The notes beneath the pieces are model-generated. The model did no database searches, had not been told where the DNA came from, and saw nothing but the letters and a program-made list of their open reading frames with translations. From Symsagittifera roscoffensis (taxonomy: Eukaryota > Xenacoelomorpha > Acoela > Convolutidae), in NCBI RefSeq assembly GCF_963678635.1, contig NC_087066.1, forward strand, positions 14,797,171 through 14,861,170: a stretch of DNA of 64,000 nucleotides, given 5' to 3'. Made by a program: the position numbers and the translations under genes. Of this stretch, positions 34,811-45,858 are shown in pieces. How positions within the stretch are numbered: position 1 is the first letter of the stretch; every line of letters starts with the position of its first letter.

Positions 34811-35446
34811 GGTTTCTTCCCAAAAGTGAAGATTCAATCTTGCACAATACTAGATGGCAATACTAGAAACTCAAAATTAGCTGATTTGAGATTGTTTCTC
34901 TTTGTTGATTTGTTTTCGCATAGACTGACTTTAGTCTATAAACTACTATTTGTATAATGCTTTTTTAAATTTAAAATATTGACTTTCACTCGCTTCAATT
35001 ACATTCATTAGCAAGAAAACATTCAACTTGAGCCCCTCCGACTGCAAAATTAACCGACTTCTAGAAATCCAAAAAAATAGATATTTTCACCAATAATACT
35101 AAGAAACGCAGAACAATGATACGTATCAGGACGAATGGAAGCAGTTTCATCTGACTTAGAGCTTTAAGCAAAACCCACTGGAATGATAGGAAATTAGCGT
35201 CTCATTTGGCTAACACGCAACTTTTTTAGTCCAAAACAGCCTGGAGTTGAGTTGTAGAGCTTGGAAATTCAACTTGGTCGACCTAAAGAACGGTCAACAA
35301 AATAATTAATAACAAAAAACCGAGAGCTTTTCATTAGGCAAAATATTTGAAAATAATTATTCGTTGAAAGTTCTTTTACAGGGTTGAAAGTTTTTTAGTA
35401 GATACCATTAGGGGGGGGGGGGTAGCTATCCGACTAAAAAGCCCAC

Positions 35447-35580
35447 CTGTGTTCGTTCTTTGTTTTTGTTCTGCCTGTTTTTGTAAGCTATTCCTGCTGA
35501 GAACTCAACCCCCACCGCACCCCCTCCAACCACTACCACTTCAGAAGCATCTGCTATCCGAGAACTCCAGCACTTCAGTT
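35447..35580 (-). CDS. FSP1/AIFM2-like oxidoreductase, exon 3
   Basis: 134 nt exon between a GTTCTAG acceptor and a CACAG|GTGGGC donor. It completes a Glu codon with the previous exon and encodes the second dinucleotide-binding motif, VVVVGGGAVGVE (about residues 163-174), the GxGxxG core of the NAD(P)H domain in AIFM2/FSP1 and related two-domain flavoproteins. It ends in phase 0, matching exon 4 at 20385 about 15 kb away. The last residues (NRQNKNKERTQ) are unusually polar, so the true donor could lie a few codons earlier. Confidence 0.8.
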
Positions 35581-35825
35581 CTAGAACACCACTTTTCGAT
35601 AAAGTACATCTACAAAGAGAGGGTCCATGCTGCGGAATCCGCTTGCATTTAATAAAATACACAATTTGGCCTCGTAATGACGAAAAACGTCGAATGCTAA
35701 AAAACTCAGCGTGTGCACTATTGCCACGTATTTTTGATGACAGTAAAACATGAACTCAAATAAGCAGTGAAGTTTTAAAAAATAGAAACTCCGAAGATAT
35801 TTTAGGAAAGAAGAAAATGGCAAAC

Positions 35826-36005
35826 CTTGTGACCGATTAGCTTTAGTTCTGTTCCCGTCCTTGATCGGAGTTCCATATTGAGCACCAGTCGCAATTACCA
35901 AATAGTCGAACTGACATTTCTCAATTCCTGCTTCACTCTCGGATGATTCGAATTCCACTGTGCCTCCTAAGTCGTATCCCTCACTCGTGACATTTTTAAC
36001 CGTGC
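35826..36005 (-). CDS. FSP1/AIFM2-like oxidoreductase, exon 2
   Basis: 180 nt exon between a TTTGTTGCAG acceptor and a CACAAG|GTTTGC donor, phase 1 in and out. It starts GTVKNVTSEGY, joining the FVQG end of exon 1, and ends with FDYLVIATGAQYGTP; the ATG(A/S) motif is the conserved FAD-domain loop of pyridine nucleotide-disulphide oxidoreductases. The frame also runs open upstream of the acceptor, but that part has no family similarity. Confidence 0.82.
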
Positions 36006-36800
36006 CTGCAACAAACGAAATCCAGTGAATTCCAGCAAAAAATTCTTTTGAAAACATATCTCAACGAAAATGCGTAACAAAGATGGGTCTTGTAATAATT
36101 GGGTCTTGTGCACTGAGCGGAAGGTTCCAACAGTGCCATGCCAAAAAGTGATGATTCGTCGCAGCACTGTTTAGCAACATTTTTTCCGGCACTGTTGTAT
36201 TTCGGCATTTGTACTGCCTCGCACTATGCCAATAAACGACCCCAATTTTTTTTTTAACTCTTTAGCTCAGTTTAGCCGATCACATTCAAGCAACCTTGTC
36301 AAGCATTTCAATCAACGTTTTCAGCAGATAAAATTACAAGCAGAAATTACGGAAAACAATCAAAAGTCATTTGTCAAACAAAGTTCAGACAAAAATATGA
36401 CAGTGAAACGACGGTCATTTCGGCTTATAATTTTGAAATAGTCGAATTGTCGGACCATATTGTTTTAAATTGATTGCCTAATTAGCCAATCGGTTTAAAT
36501 CAGAAAAATTTTAGTTCAAGAAGTCGAAGTATTGATTTTGGGCCATTGGATAATTAGCAGCAGAATTAGGCAGAGTTGGGCTTTAAAAGCAGATTTTTTT
36601 TATAGAGCAGAATTTCATTGACAAGGCAGAAAATTAATGCTGCAGTTGAGTTTAAATCCTACCTGCTCTGTAATATTGATCTAGTTTCGTTATATAAATT
36701 TAATTTTTCAATTATCATTCAGGAGGAGCATAACTGAAAAGAACCAACAACGCTCTCACGGTGCTTTTATACAGGCTGTTATAAAGCTCTGGTTTTTGGC

Positions 36801-36896
36801 GTCCGTGCAAGTTCGATGCTTGTTGAATGGTAAAAATTATTCAGTTTAATAACCGAATAATATTTATCATTCACCAAGCATCGAACTTGCGCGGAC
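36801..36896. repeat. 96 bp foldback hairpin (MITE or miRNA-precursor-like)
   Basis: GTCCGTGCAAGTTCGATGCT at the left is the inverse of the right end (...GCATCGAACTTGCGCGGAC). The stem is about 42 bp with four mismatches, two of them possible G:U pairs, and the loop is about 12 bases. Looser pairing extends outward to about 36774 and 36924. It lies in intron 1 of the FSP1-like gene. Confidence 0.8.
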
Positions 36897-36924
36897 ATTT
36901 GAAACCTCCAAGCCTTTTACAGCT

Positions 36925-39900
36925 TAAGTAAAAACACCAAGTGAGCGCTTTCGGGTCTTCTCTTCTCAGTTATACTCATCCTATATGATGAAAAATTACA
37001 TGAAAAATTGAATAACAATATTACAGAAAGAGTCAGGATTTGAATACAGAACTTAAAAAAAAACAATTTTTTCTAACTTAGCCTGAAACGGCTTTTCTTT
37101 ATTTTTTAGCCGTTTTTTTTCATATTAACTTCGTAAATTTTAGACCAAATGCGGCTGTTATTGTCTTTTTACTAGTGTTTTTTGCAATTTTTCTAGTTGT
37201 TTTAACGCAATGCAAATCAAACCTGTGGCTTTTGAGGAGTTTCATTTTCATCAATTAGGGGGTATAACTGAAAAAACTTGCGTTTTTTTTCAAATTTTTT
37301 TTTTCAGCAATAAGTTATCAAACCAGTTGTGACTGTTTAAAGAAAGATTTCCTCATTTGATTTGGTTTTATACTTTTGAAGAGTTTTGTGGTCAGGTCAG
37401 GCGTCGAAGTTTCAAATCCGTTTTTAAAGTTGCGGAGAAAACGACAAAGCATGGGAAAACTTGTGTATTTGCTGGCGCTAAAAACAACAAGATATAGTTT
37501 TTTTTGTTCCGTGATTGTAAAAGCCCGAAAGTGAAATATGAAAAAATGAAATAAAAGTAGAGATTGCAAAAAGTTTTATGCAACTTTTTTACAGATAAAA
37601 CTACCGTTTTTACAGTTTTTGTTTTGAGAAGAAGGTATTAATCAGAAACTCTCCTACGGCAAATTTAACACAATGAAGTAAGTAATCTTTAATAAAATAA
37701 TCCGGTTTCCTAAAAAAATGCAAAGTTAAAGTTTTACATTAAGTAACAAATTTGTTACGATTGGAGTGAGCTCATACTAAGTTACAGTTTTACAACAGAT
37801 AAAATTAAGTGATCAATTATGAATTAGGCATAAATTTTTTACGAAAAAACGAACGAAGTCGACTACCAGGTTTTACTGTATGTTTTACCAATTAAAACAT
37901 TTTGACGCAAAAGTTTCTCGAACTTTCTTTTTTTTTACTTTAGAAAAACTCTAGGTGCACACTTAGGCCGAAACGAAGTAATAGATTACTGTAAATTTGA
38001 TTTAAAAATTCCAAAGTCAAAACAAAAAAATAAAGAAACTTTCGAAAAAAAAGTTTCCAACAGCAGAGCCGGAAAAATTGTGAAAATAGCGAAATTTTCT
38101 GATACTTTTTTCTTTCCTTTGCCGCAACAATGAGTACACACATCCCAAAGCTGCAGAAAAAATACGCTGCTAAAAACTACAAAGCAAAAGAGAGAGTGGA
38201 CCAGCATATTTGACAATTTTAAAAGGAAATAAGCCGGCAAAATCTGAGACGACATAAACCGACAGTCAAAACAAGACACATCTGAGCTTGAATTGGCTCA
38301 GCAATTTTCAATACAAACCACTTATACTCTGGAAAATGGATTATACTTGACTAGAATCTAAGTATACAATAAACACAGAGGCGAAGCTGCGCTTCGCAAA
38401 GACAAGCGGGGAAATGCAAAAAAGAGCTCTAAACAGGCAAAAAAATTGAATCGAGAAGAGCTAAAAAAATGCACCTGGAAAAACTTTTTTGTGGAGATTA
38501 GGAGAATCACTTTCTCACATCGGCTGCCCGTCCGCTTGCAACTTACTATAAGAACTAAGTAAATAATCTGGATTTATACCACCCTCTTGATTAGGAGTTT
38601 TTTATCCTCGCATTTGCGCCACGGTAGCTTGGAAGTAAGCTAGTGGCTCAGCTAATACTGGATCTACCTGTTGTAATATTTTTCAATCATATACTCTACT
38701 TTTTAATCTTATATTGGAAATGCGCAATTTCAAAGTGAACTTTAGGCTAAACCCTAGTGTTTCCTGCTTGGGTAGGGGATTAACCGCTTATTTCAAGGAG
38801 AAAACTATTACATGCTATTTCAATTGAAGTCTTTATCTCTGATTTGGCTGAGTAGTTTTCAAAAAACAAAGTGAAAAATCGATCAAAATTTCAAAACTTT
38901 GACGTTTCCTAAATCCCTTAACTTTTCCCTACTAACGCATAAGAATGGCGTCTGCTTTCCATACCCAGACTTTCAAATATATAATTTCCGCACCCTAATG
39001 TTTGGATTGAACCCTCACTATCAGATGTAGCTAGTCTGTTTCAAGAATAGTGACCAAATTTCTTAAAAAAACAGTAAAAATTCAAAAAAATTCAAGCTAC
39101 GTGAGTTTTAATAAGCTATCAACCTCAGAATCAAGAAGTTGGTTATTGAAAAAACAATAACTTTCTACAAAACCGGCAAAAATTAAAAAATTGCTCATTT
39201 TTCAGGTCTTATATTTCAATACGCAGGTAAAATTCGCTTAACTGATTTCTTTTCTTTCGATTAGACCCTTGATTTCCAATTGGCAGGGTAGTTTTTGAGA
39301 AAAGACAGAAAGTTTTAAAACTTAACCAAAATGTCGCAAAATGGGGGTGTGCGAGGTCATAACTTTTTAAAACCGAATTAAGGGAATAGCCACTTGAGAA
39401 AAAGAAATCTCCATAAATTGTCTTTTTGATTGAAACGTTCATCTCAGATTTTTGCACATAATATTTGCAAAAATGAGAAAATTAAAACAAATAGGCCAAA
39501 AATCCCCCTACTGAAACATTCGAAGGCCGTAGAACGCGACGTAAAATGAAAACAGACTGTCGAAATATGCAGGCACATAGAAGAGCAGCCGGTTTTTCCA
39601 TTGATTTTATCATTACTTTTTTAAAACCAAAACAGTAGTTTTTGAGAAAAATTGAAATGTCTGCGAAAAGTGCAAAAAATTACCAAATCGTCGCAAAAAA
39701 AAGAAAAACAACAAATCTCATACACATTCAAGCGTTTTTTTTTTCAAACAGGCCTATCATTAGCCAAAGATAAAGCGGCAGCATATTCCAATAAAATGTT
39801 TTTAGCTAAAATACGCTTTATTTTCATTAAACTGAAATATACAAGAGAGTGCCACCAAAAGAGCATTTTTATTTGCGACTTAAGTTAGAATTTTTTTTGT

Positions 39901-40282
39901 AGCAGTATGCTACACTTCGCATGTGTAAAAAAACATTTATTTAAGTGACCGAGCCCCTCTTAGAATAGATATCTTGCAAACGTAAACCTTACATTTCTGT
40001 ACATATGAACACGAGGGTAGCCATAGACTATGTGCTTCTTACTATGTACCCTCACTGAAAAAGCAAAATGCAGCTAAGTTTTCTACAGTTTCTTTTCCTT
40101 TCCTTAGGATACTAAAAACAATATACATGTTTAACCAACTTAATTTTTTTCATTTTCAGTTAAGTCCAATGTATTCAGCTTTCCTGAATTTTTCTGAAGC
40201 AATTGAGAAAAATGATGACCTTCAGACTAGTAGTACTTTTTTGCTACACGCGGAAACATTTTTGACCGTGCATCATCTTAAA
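36925..40282. other. Intron 1 of FSP1-like gene, nothing recognised
   Basis: A/T-rich sequence with many short homopolymers. Open frames are below 100 codons, phenylalanine- and lysine-rich, and show no domain. A 'ggcgaagc.gcgcttcgc' stretch near 38381-38398 recurs at 44617-44634. Confidence 0.55.
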
Positions 40283-40759
40283 CAGGGCGGATCTAGGATT
40301 TTCTCGAGGGTGGGGGTGCATTTTTTTCCGAGCTCTCCTAAAGCACTAAAAAGACAAAAACAAGAGTCTTTTTAAAATTTTGAGCAAAATTTTCTGCGCC
40401 ACAGTCAAATTTTTGAAAAAATAGGTCAAAAAAGCCGTTTTTGGGCACTTTTTGGAAAATTTTGCGCTCCCCCTCAAAATTAGTCTATATTGGCGCCAAA
40501 GGCGACTTTAGAAAAATTTTAGGGTCGGTCGCCCAAAAATGGATTGCCTTAAAATTACCAAAGGGGGACCCTTTGGGTCGGCAGGGGGTCGAATCCCTGA
40601 GGATAAGGGCGTCCGCCCCAACGCCCCTCCCCCCCCTAAATCCGCCCCTGAATGCCAGCGTTCCTTTAAATAGCTGGGCCCAAACGCCATTTAGCATCTG
40701 ACGACCAAATTCAATTTGTCAATCTCAAGAAATCCCCCCCCCCCCCTAATCCGCCCCTG
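40283..40759. mobile_element. hAT-like MITE copy D with carried-along flank
   Basis: 40283-40650 has ends CAGGGCGGATCTAGG and CCTAAATCCGCCCCTG. The sequence after it (40651-40735) is the inverse of the host sequence beside the MITE copies at 14629 and 22641, starting with AATGCCAG, the complement of their target duplication. The left side does not show it. A further CCTAATCCGCCCCTG end lies at 40745-40759. So the MITE moved together with its neighbouring sequence, either by a larger element using the outer ends or by duplication. Confidence 0.65.
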
Positions 40760-41042
40760 ATCTTAATTTCAACTACTCAATGTGAACGATTGTAGTACAG
40801 GATGATTGAGTTAAGCCACGGAGCACCACAATGTTTTCCGTCGTGTTAGACTGCATACCTCGTGCTTTCTGTGCGAAAGCTATTTTGCAAGCAACCAAAG
40901 AGTAATAGTCACAAGCAAAGCGCACAAGTGGCACTTGTATATTTGCACATGCTTATTTAAAAAAAGTTGATTCTTGTATACTTTGGGCTAAACTTTATCT
41001 TCTTTTGTTAGAATAAATTGAACTTGTGGCTTTTATTTGTAC

Positions 41043-41307
41043 CTTGAACGAATTTGATGTTGTATTTGGACAACTGATTCTGTTCGAAATAGTCATTTGT
41101 TCGGAAGAGATGTTTATCCACTTTCGTCTCATCGAATAAATAATCATCCATGGTAACCAACCACTCAACGAACTCATTCCGGTCAATGACAGTCGTGTTG
41201 AACTTTGTCCAGGTACCAAATCGGATAAGTTACCTAATAAGGAAACCACCAGCAACGGATGCTCCGATTATAACTAACTCGGCCTTCGGAATCGAAGTCA
41301 AGGCCAT
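41043..41307 (-). CDS. FSP1/AIFM2-like oxidoreductase, exon 1 (in-frame TAA)
   Basis: Starts with ATG at 41307 and encodes the N-terminal FAD-binding motif VIIGASVAGG (residues 12-21), then VIDRNEFVEW (about residues 38-47), the acidic end of the first Rossmann unit, and a region ending FVQ before the CAAG|GTACAA donor (phase 1). This joins exon 2 exactly. With exons 2-6 the model is 437 codons, longer than the roughly 370 of vertebrate FSP1 because of N- and C-terminal extras. Codon 26 is TAA (41232-41230), although the frame and the family pattern continue after it. AG|GTAACT there resembles a splice donor, but no acceptor restores the frame. The gene is either a pseudogene, an allele with a nonsense change, or affected by a base error. 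Confidence 0.75.
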
Positions 41308-41919
41308 TTCAATTTGAAAATACTGTAACAGTAACCTTTTTTATTTCGTAACACTATTCTTTTTATTTAACAATAAAGGTTAAAAATGATTGTTGGGTTC
41401 CGGTAAAAAGCAAGTACGGAAGATGAGCTGATCCTCACAATTTTTCTTAAGAGACCAGAGCCGCAATTAGACAATTGAGCATGCTTTTAAAAGTTCGGGA
41501 TCATAACTTTTTTCTTCAAGGACCCATCTATATTTTAGGGACTCAACAATCATGTTTAAACCGCAGGCAATAGTGACTGTTCAGCAAAGAATTATCATAC
41601 CAAAATGATGATATGCTAATACTTTTGCACTAAAATATCAAATAGATGTTCCAAGCCTCATGAAGTAGAACTACTGTGTTTATAGAAAGTAACGAAGTTC
41701 AGATACTTTGATTGATCAGTTTCTGATGAACTATGATGTAGATACTAAAATACTCATTTCGCGCCATACCATGCTAGGCAAGCAATAAATTCAAACTGCA
41801 CGAAGCTCTGCATGATACTATCGATTTGACATCGATATGTTCTCAGGTAAGATATCTGCAATTCAAAAAATTCAGTTGACATTTATTATGCCAGTCAATT
41901 CGCTTTGTCGAGCTATGCT

Positions 41920-42132
41920 TTAACACCAGAATAACCCTTCCCCACAAAACTTTTGCCGAAAGCAAGTTTCGGAGGAAGCTACTAATTCAGCGCCATTTGG
42001 AAGATTTGAACCAAACATTGCGTTTATCATTTCATATTTAGTATCGTCGCCGAAGGCGTCCTTAGAAAAGTTATAGGGCTCAAAAATTTGACAAACACAA
42101 GCAACGAAAAGAACAAGAGACTGATTGTACAT
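41920..42132 (-). CDS. Possible secreted small protein or first exon
   Basis: 70 codons. The start MYNQSLVLFVACVCQIF looks like a signal peptide, followed by a polar region and three cysteines near the C-terminus. No homology is recognised. It lies upstream of the FSP1-like gene on the same strand. A cryptic donor (GAAGG|GTTATT) near the end would allow it to be a first exon. Chance occurrence cannot be excluded. Confidence 0.3.
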   Translation of the reverse strand: MYNQSLVLFVACVCQIFEPYNFSKDAFGDDTKYEMINAMFGSNLPNGAELVASSETCFRQKFCGEGLFWC

Positions 42133-42357
42133 TTGGGCAAAGCACTGAATGTTCTGACTAATCTGACTGCCCCTTAGCTGGTCTCGAATAATGTTTGTGT
42201 AACAAAATTTTGATGAATTATAAATTTTGTACTGCCAATATCAAATTTGGACTGTGCTAAAATTTGAGTCGAATTAAAATGACCAAATCAGCGCGAAATA
42301 ATTCACCTTTTTAAATTGCGTTGTAAGTATTAACGATTAATCGAGAACTCCCGACCG

Positions 42358-42413
42358 CATTTAGGCTACTGGCAAGCAATCTCGCTTGGCAGAAGATTTC
42401 CGGATCGATACCC
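42358..42413 (+). mobile_element. Possible tRNA-like SINE head
   Basis: An A-box-like TAGGCTACTGGC (42362) and a B-box-like GGATCGATACC (42402) are 40 bases apart, the spacing of tRNA internal promoters. No complete cloverleaf is visible. It is followed by A/T-rich sequence that is repeated near 43650. Confidence 0.35.
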
Positions 42414-42589
42414 ATACGCAGTCAACTTTTGTAATTTTGGTCTGAATAAAAAACCACCCCTAGCATATAGATTCCTCGCTTGCTTCGAAAAACTAACCAA
42501 ATAAGACTGCCCGTCTATCAAGGTAAAGCCCTAAATGTTCCGACTGCCCCCTAACAGACAGTTTTTGTGCAGATTTTCTTTTGATAAAA

Positions 42590-43660
42590 TTTGTACAACC
42601 AATATTAGATGCAAGTGCTATCATGTAATGTCGTTGACATTATGAATGTGGAACTTTCCATATCTATGGTTGAATATATCATTTTATGTAACATAATTCG
42701 AAATGAAAATTCCTTATCTATAGTTGATGGGTTCATGTTATGGAAAATATTTGCAGATGTCGCATCTATTTACTGCATATTGAAGTAAATCACTTCGGCC
42801 GAGTCCACCCAAAGATACTACTATTATAAAGACTACTATTATAAAGATAACTTAGTACTACTATTATAAAGATAATTTCAGAAAATCGAATAGTATTTTT
42901 TACAAAAATAACAACGCAAGAGCCTTACCTTACCGCAAAGCTGTCTGATATTGTCAACAGGAATGGAGTTCCAAAGAGCTCAACCACGCACAACATCCGA
43001 TTAAACACAAAACACCAAAGTTGCTGAACCTCCAAAAGGATGGTAGCTCAAAAAATTATGTATTTTTGGAATTGACGCATCTAACGTGTCAGTGACACAC
43101 TATTCTAAATGGATATCTTGCTGCAAAACGAAGTTCATTTGCCGTGAAAGTTACTCTGGGCCCTCTGAAGATTTGGATTGTATGGCGTTTCCAACCAAAG
43201 ACACCCGGCAACCCTTCGAAACTCAGTAACATCAACTAAAACATTAGGTGAAATGAAAACACCTCGCGGTGCTAGATATAGGGTGGCAAGCCATATATTG
43301 CTTACGGGGAGATCTGAGGATGGAAACCAGAAAAATTGCTCTCAACCAGAGGGGAAGTTTCTCAAAGGACGGAAGTGCAATGTGGACAATATCAATGTGG
43401 AACTTTCCATATCTACAGTTGAATAGATCATATAATCTAATATATTTCGAAGGTGAAACTTTCTTATCTATAGTTAAAGAGATCATGTCTTGTAATATAT
43501 TTGCAGATGTCGTATCTATTTAGTCCAAATTAAAGAAAACACTTCGGCCACGTCCACCCAATGATACTATTATAAAAATAAATTCAGTATTTCGAACAAT
43601 ATTTTATTAAGAAAAAAAACAACGCCAGAGAGTTACCGCAGTAAAATTTTTGTAAAATGG
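42590..43660. repeat. Two direct copies of a roughly 300 bp repeat
   Basis: 42640-42915 and 43384-43645 share 'aatgtggaactttccatatct', 'cttatctatagtt', 'tttgcagatgtcg.atctattta', 'cacttcggcc.cgtccaccca' and 'gatactattataaa' in the same order, about 744 bases apart and clearly diverged. A shorter neighbour ('ggtctgaataaaaaaccacc', 42437) recurs at 43657. Class unknown. Confidence 0.75.
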
Positions 43661-45436
43661 GTCTGAAAAAACCACCAAGCATATATATTCCTCTTTCTTC
43701 AAAAGTCGAAACAACAAGAAGTAATTGCTTAAACCGCTCATCCAATGCTGTTTGGATAACACTCATTTCTCCCTCCCATAATGCGAGACTAACAAGACTG
43801 CTTCCAACAGAGCAAACCCCACGATGTTCACAGTGCGCTATAAAGTTGAAAAAAATTATTCCACCTTCAAGAAAAACAAAATTTTCCAGAATCCTTTCTG
43901 AGAATCTTCACCCATACGCAATGCCAAGTACAAAATGATGAGCTAAGCGTCTATAGGCGCAATATTTTTATAAATAACTTGCCTCAAGCTGATTTGAAAA
44001 TAATTTCAAGCCTGTTTAATTTACTACACTGCGCGCACATCAATATGATTTTCTAATTTTGCGCACGGTAGTTATCCCAAATTGACTTCAAATAGACAAA
44101 TGCCAATTATATATGATATATCAAAAGCTGATGGAGAAATTGAACAAAAAACATTGCCACTTAGAAAGGAACTAAAACACCATATTAATATAATATCGTG
44201 AGCTTTGCTTGTCTCATAAATTTTGAAATGTACAATAGCAAACTGCGAGGGCGCGGATTCAGGAATTCAACCCCATTTCCAACTATATACTCCCCATTTG
44301 GATAGTTTTTTTACACGAAAGCCATTTTAGGCCGAAAAGCCCGAAAAAGTATCTACAGATGCCATGAGCGCGAATATATAAGTTTTGATCAAAACCATTC
44401 AAGAAGCTTCCAAAAACTAAAAATTTTGTATCTTTATTCAAAAGCATGTCACTTTGCAGAAAATTTGTTTACGATGGAGTCTTTTTAGAGATTGAGATTT
44501 AAAAAAACGATTTATTGAAGTCGAAAACTCTAATTATATTTTTGAAAACGCCCCACCCCGCAAAATCCTGGATATGTCTTTTCCACGACACTTGATCTCG
44601 CAAGTGTAACATACACAGGCGAAGCTTCGCTTCACAACCACCAGCGAGAACACGACAAAATACAGCTCAATGCAGATGCTCAATTTCAAGAAAATTTAGA
44701 AATAAGCTTTGACTACGTCTTGGATTCGATCTGCGATATAAAAATTATGAGTCTCACGCACTAACCACTCACACTTAATAAATCACAAAAACTAGTCACA
44801 AATAAACCAGATAATAGATCTCTGGATATTTCCAAAGCTACAGATCGTGATTATAGCAAAAGTGCCACCAAATAAGTGAACACTTTTAATGAAGTTTTAT
44901 TTGCGAGTTACGTTAAAAAAAGGAAGGTTCCTTCGTACTAATCCACTACGCTGCTGGCTAGTGTAAGCAACCATTCATCAAGCCATGATTTTACTTTCTT
45001 TGTCGTAAATGATGAAAGTATTCAAAGCCAAATGCTTCAAATACAACTTCGATGAACACGCCGAAAATTTTACCCCAAAAACAACCATTTCGGATGTTTT
45101 TGCTCAACAAATTTACGAAATGGGTTATCTCCAAAAAATGCGCTAAACGTTTTAAAATTGTTTTTTTTTATAAAAAGTGGTATTTTACATAGTAAAAACG
45201 ACCTTTTTTGTCAATCAAACAATATTGAATTATTTCAAATAATTTTTTGGAGAAAATACAATTCCTAAATTTTGTAGGGCAAAATGAGAGGCTCACTTGA
45301 TATATTTTTGTCAGCAATAGAACAAATAGTTTTGGCGTAACTTATGCTTCACCAAAACACGCCGAAAAAGGCCGCTTTTTTGGTAAAATTTTGGAACATA
45401 ACTTCGCAAAATATATTGCACCGCATTAATTCAGCT
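43660..45436. other. Intergenic stretch, no gene recognised
   Basis: Apart from the tRNA-like SINE head at 44718-44776 and a 93-codon frame at 43657-43938 without features, nothing is recognised. The composition is AT-rich with scattered short repeats. Confidence 0.55.
44600..44776 (-). mobile_element. tRNA-derived SINE
   Basis: On the minus strand an A-box TGAGTGGTTAGTGCG (complement of 44757-44771) and a B-box AGATCGAATCCAA (complement of 44721-44733) lie about 39 bases apart. The body continues to the 'ggcgaagcttcgcttcac' stretch at 44617-44634, shared with 38381-38398. Element ends are uncertain. Confidence 0.6.
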
Positions 45437-45519
45437 CTTCATTTTGACAGATTTTATCACCATTATCTGCAGAATTATCATTGGAACCAATAGATTCAAT
45501 TACTGTTTGAGGACTTAGT
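45437..45519 (-). repeat. Duplicate of a KMT5A coding fragment in its 3' region
   Basis: 83 bases matching 46737-46819 of the KMT5A reading frame at a constant 1300-base offset with about seven differences, same orientation. It lies 340 bases beyond the KMT5A stop, just before a possible poly(A) signal. Confidence 0.9.
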
Positions 45520-45524
45520 TCAGT

Positions 45525-45530
45525 TTTATT
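45525..45530 (-). promoter_or_regulatory. Possible poly(A) signal of KMT5A
   Basis: AATAAA on the minus strand, about 330 bases past the KMT5A stop codon and just after the duplicated coding fragment. Use of this signal is inferred from position only. Confidence 0.35.
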
Positions 45531-45858
45531 CGTTTTGTCCGGATAATTTAAATCAGCACCACTGTATTACACACTTCAATTCACAGTTCAACATGAAAAC
45601 ACTGAGTTCGCTGACTTCATTTAGGAATCGACCGAGCCGAAGACTTGCTCGAATGGCGCAACCTCTTGGCCATCTATTTTGAAAAGACTATCGCGGAAAG
45701 TGAATTACATTCGAGAATTATCAAATCAAGGAAAATCACTGAAAAGTGTACAAAAGGTCAAAAGAAATAAAACATCAAAAGGACAAAACTAGAACGTACA
45801 AAAACAAACCGCCTGTCCAAAAGTTTGAGCTAAAAGAGTTTCAAGTTGACTATCAGTT

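Noticed and set aside
34471-34837. Long minus-strand frames opposite histone H1
   Set aside because: Shadow of the Lys/Ala-rich H1 codons (AAG, GCC) on the other strand; no family features.
34811-34930. Histone 3' stem-loop
   Set aside because: Searched by eye for a GGC(T/C)C(T)TTT-type 6 bp stem with a four-base loop; none found.
41200-41235. Micro-intron removing the TAA at codon 26 of the FSP1-like gene
   Set aside because: The donor-like AG|GTAACT exists, but the nearest usable AG gives a 31 nt intron that shifts the frame; later acceptors remove the conserved VIDRNEF region.
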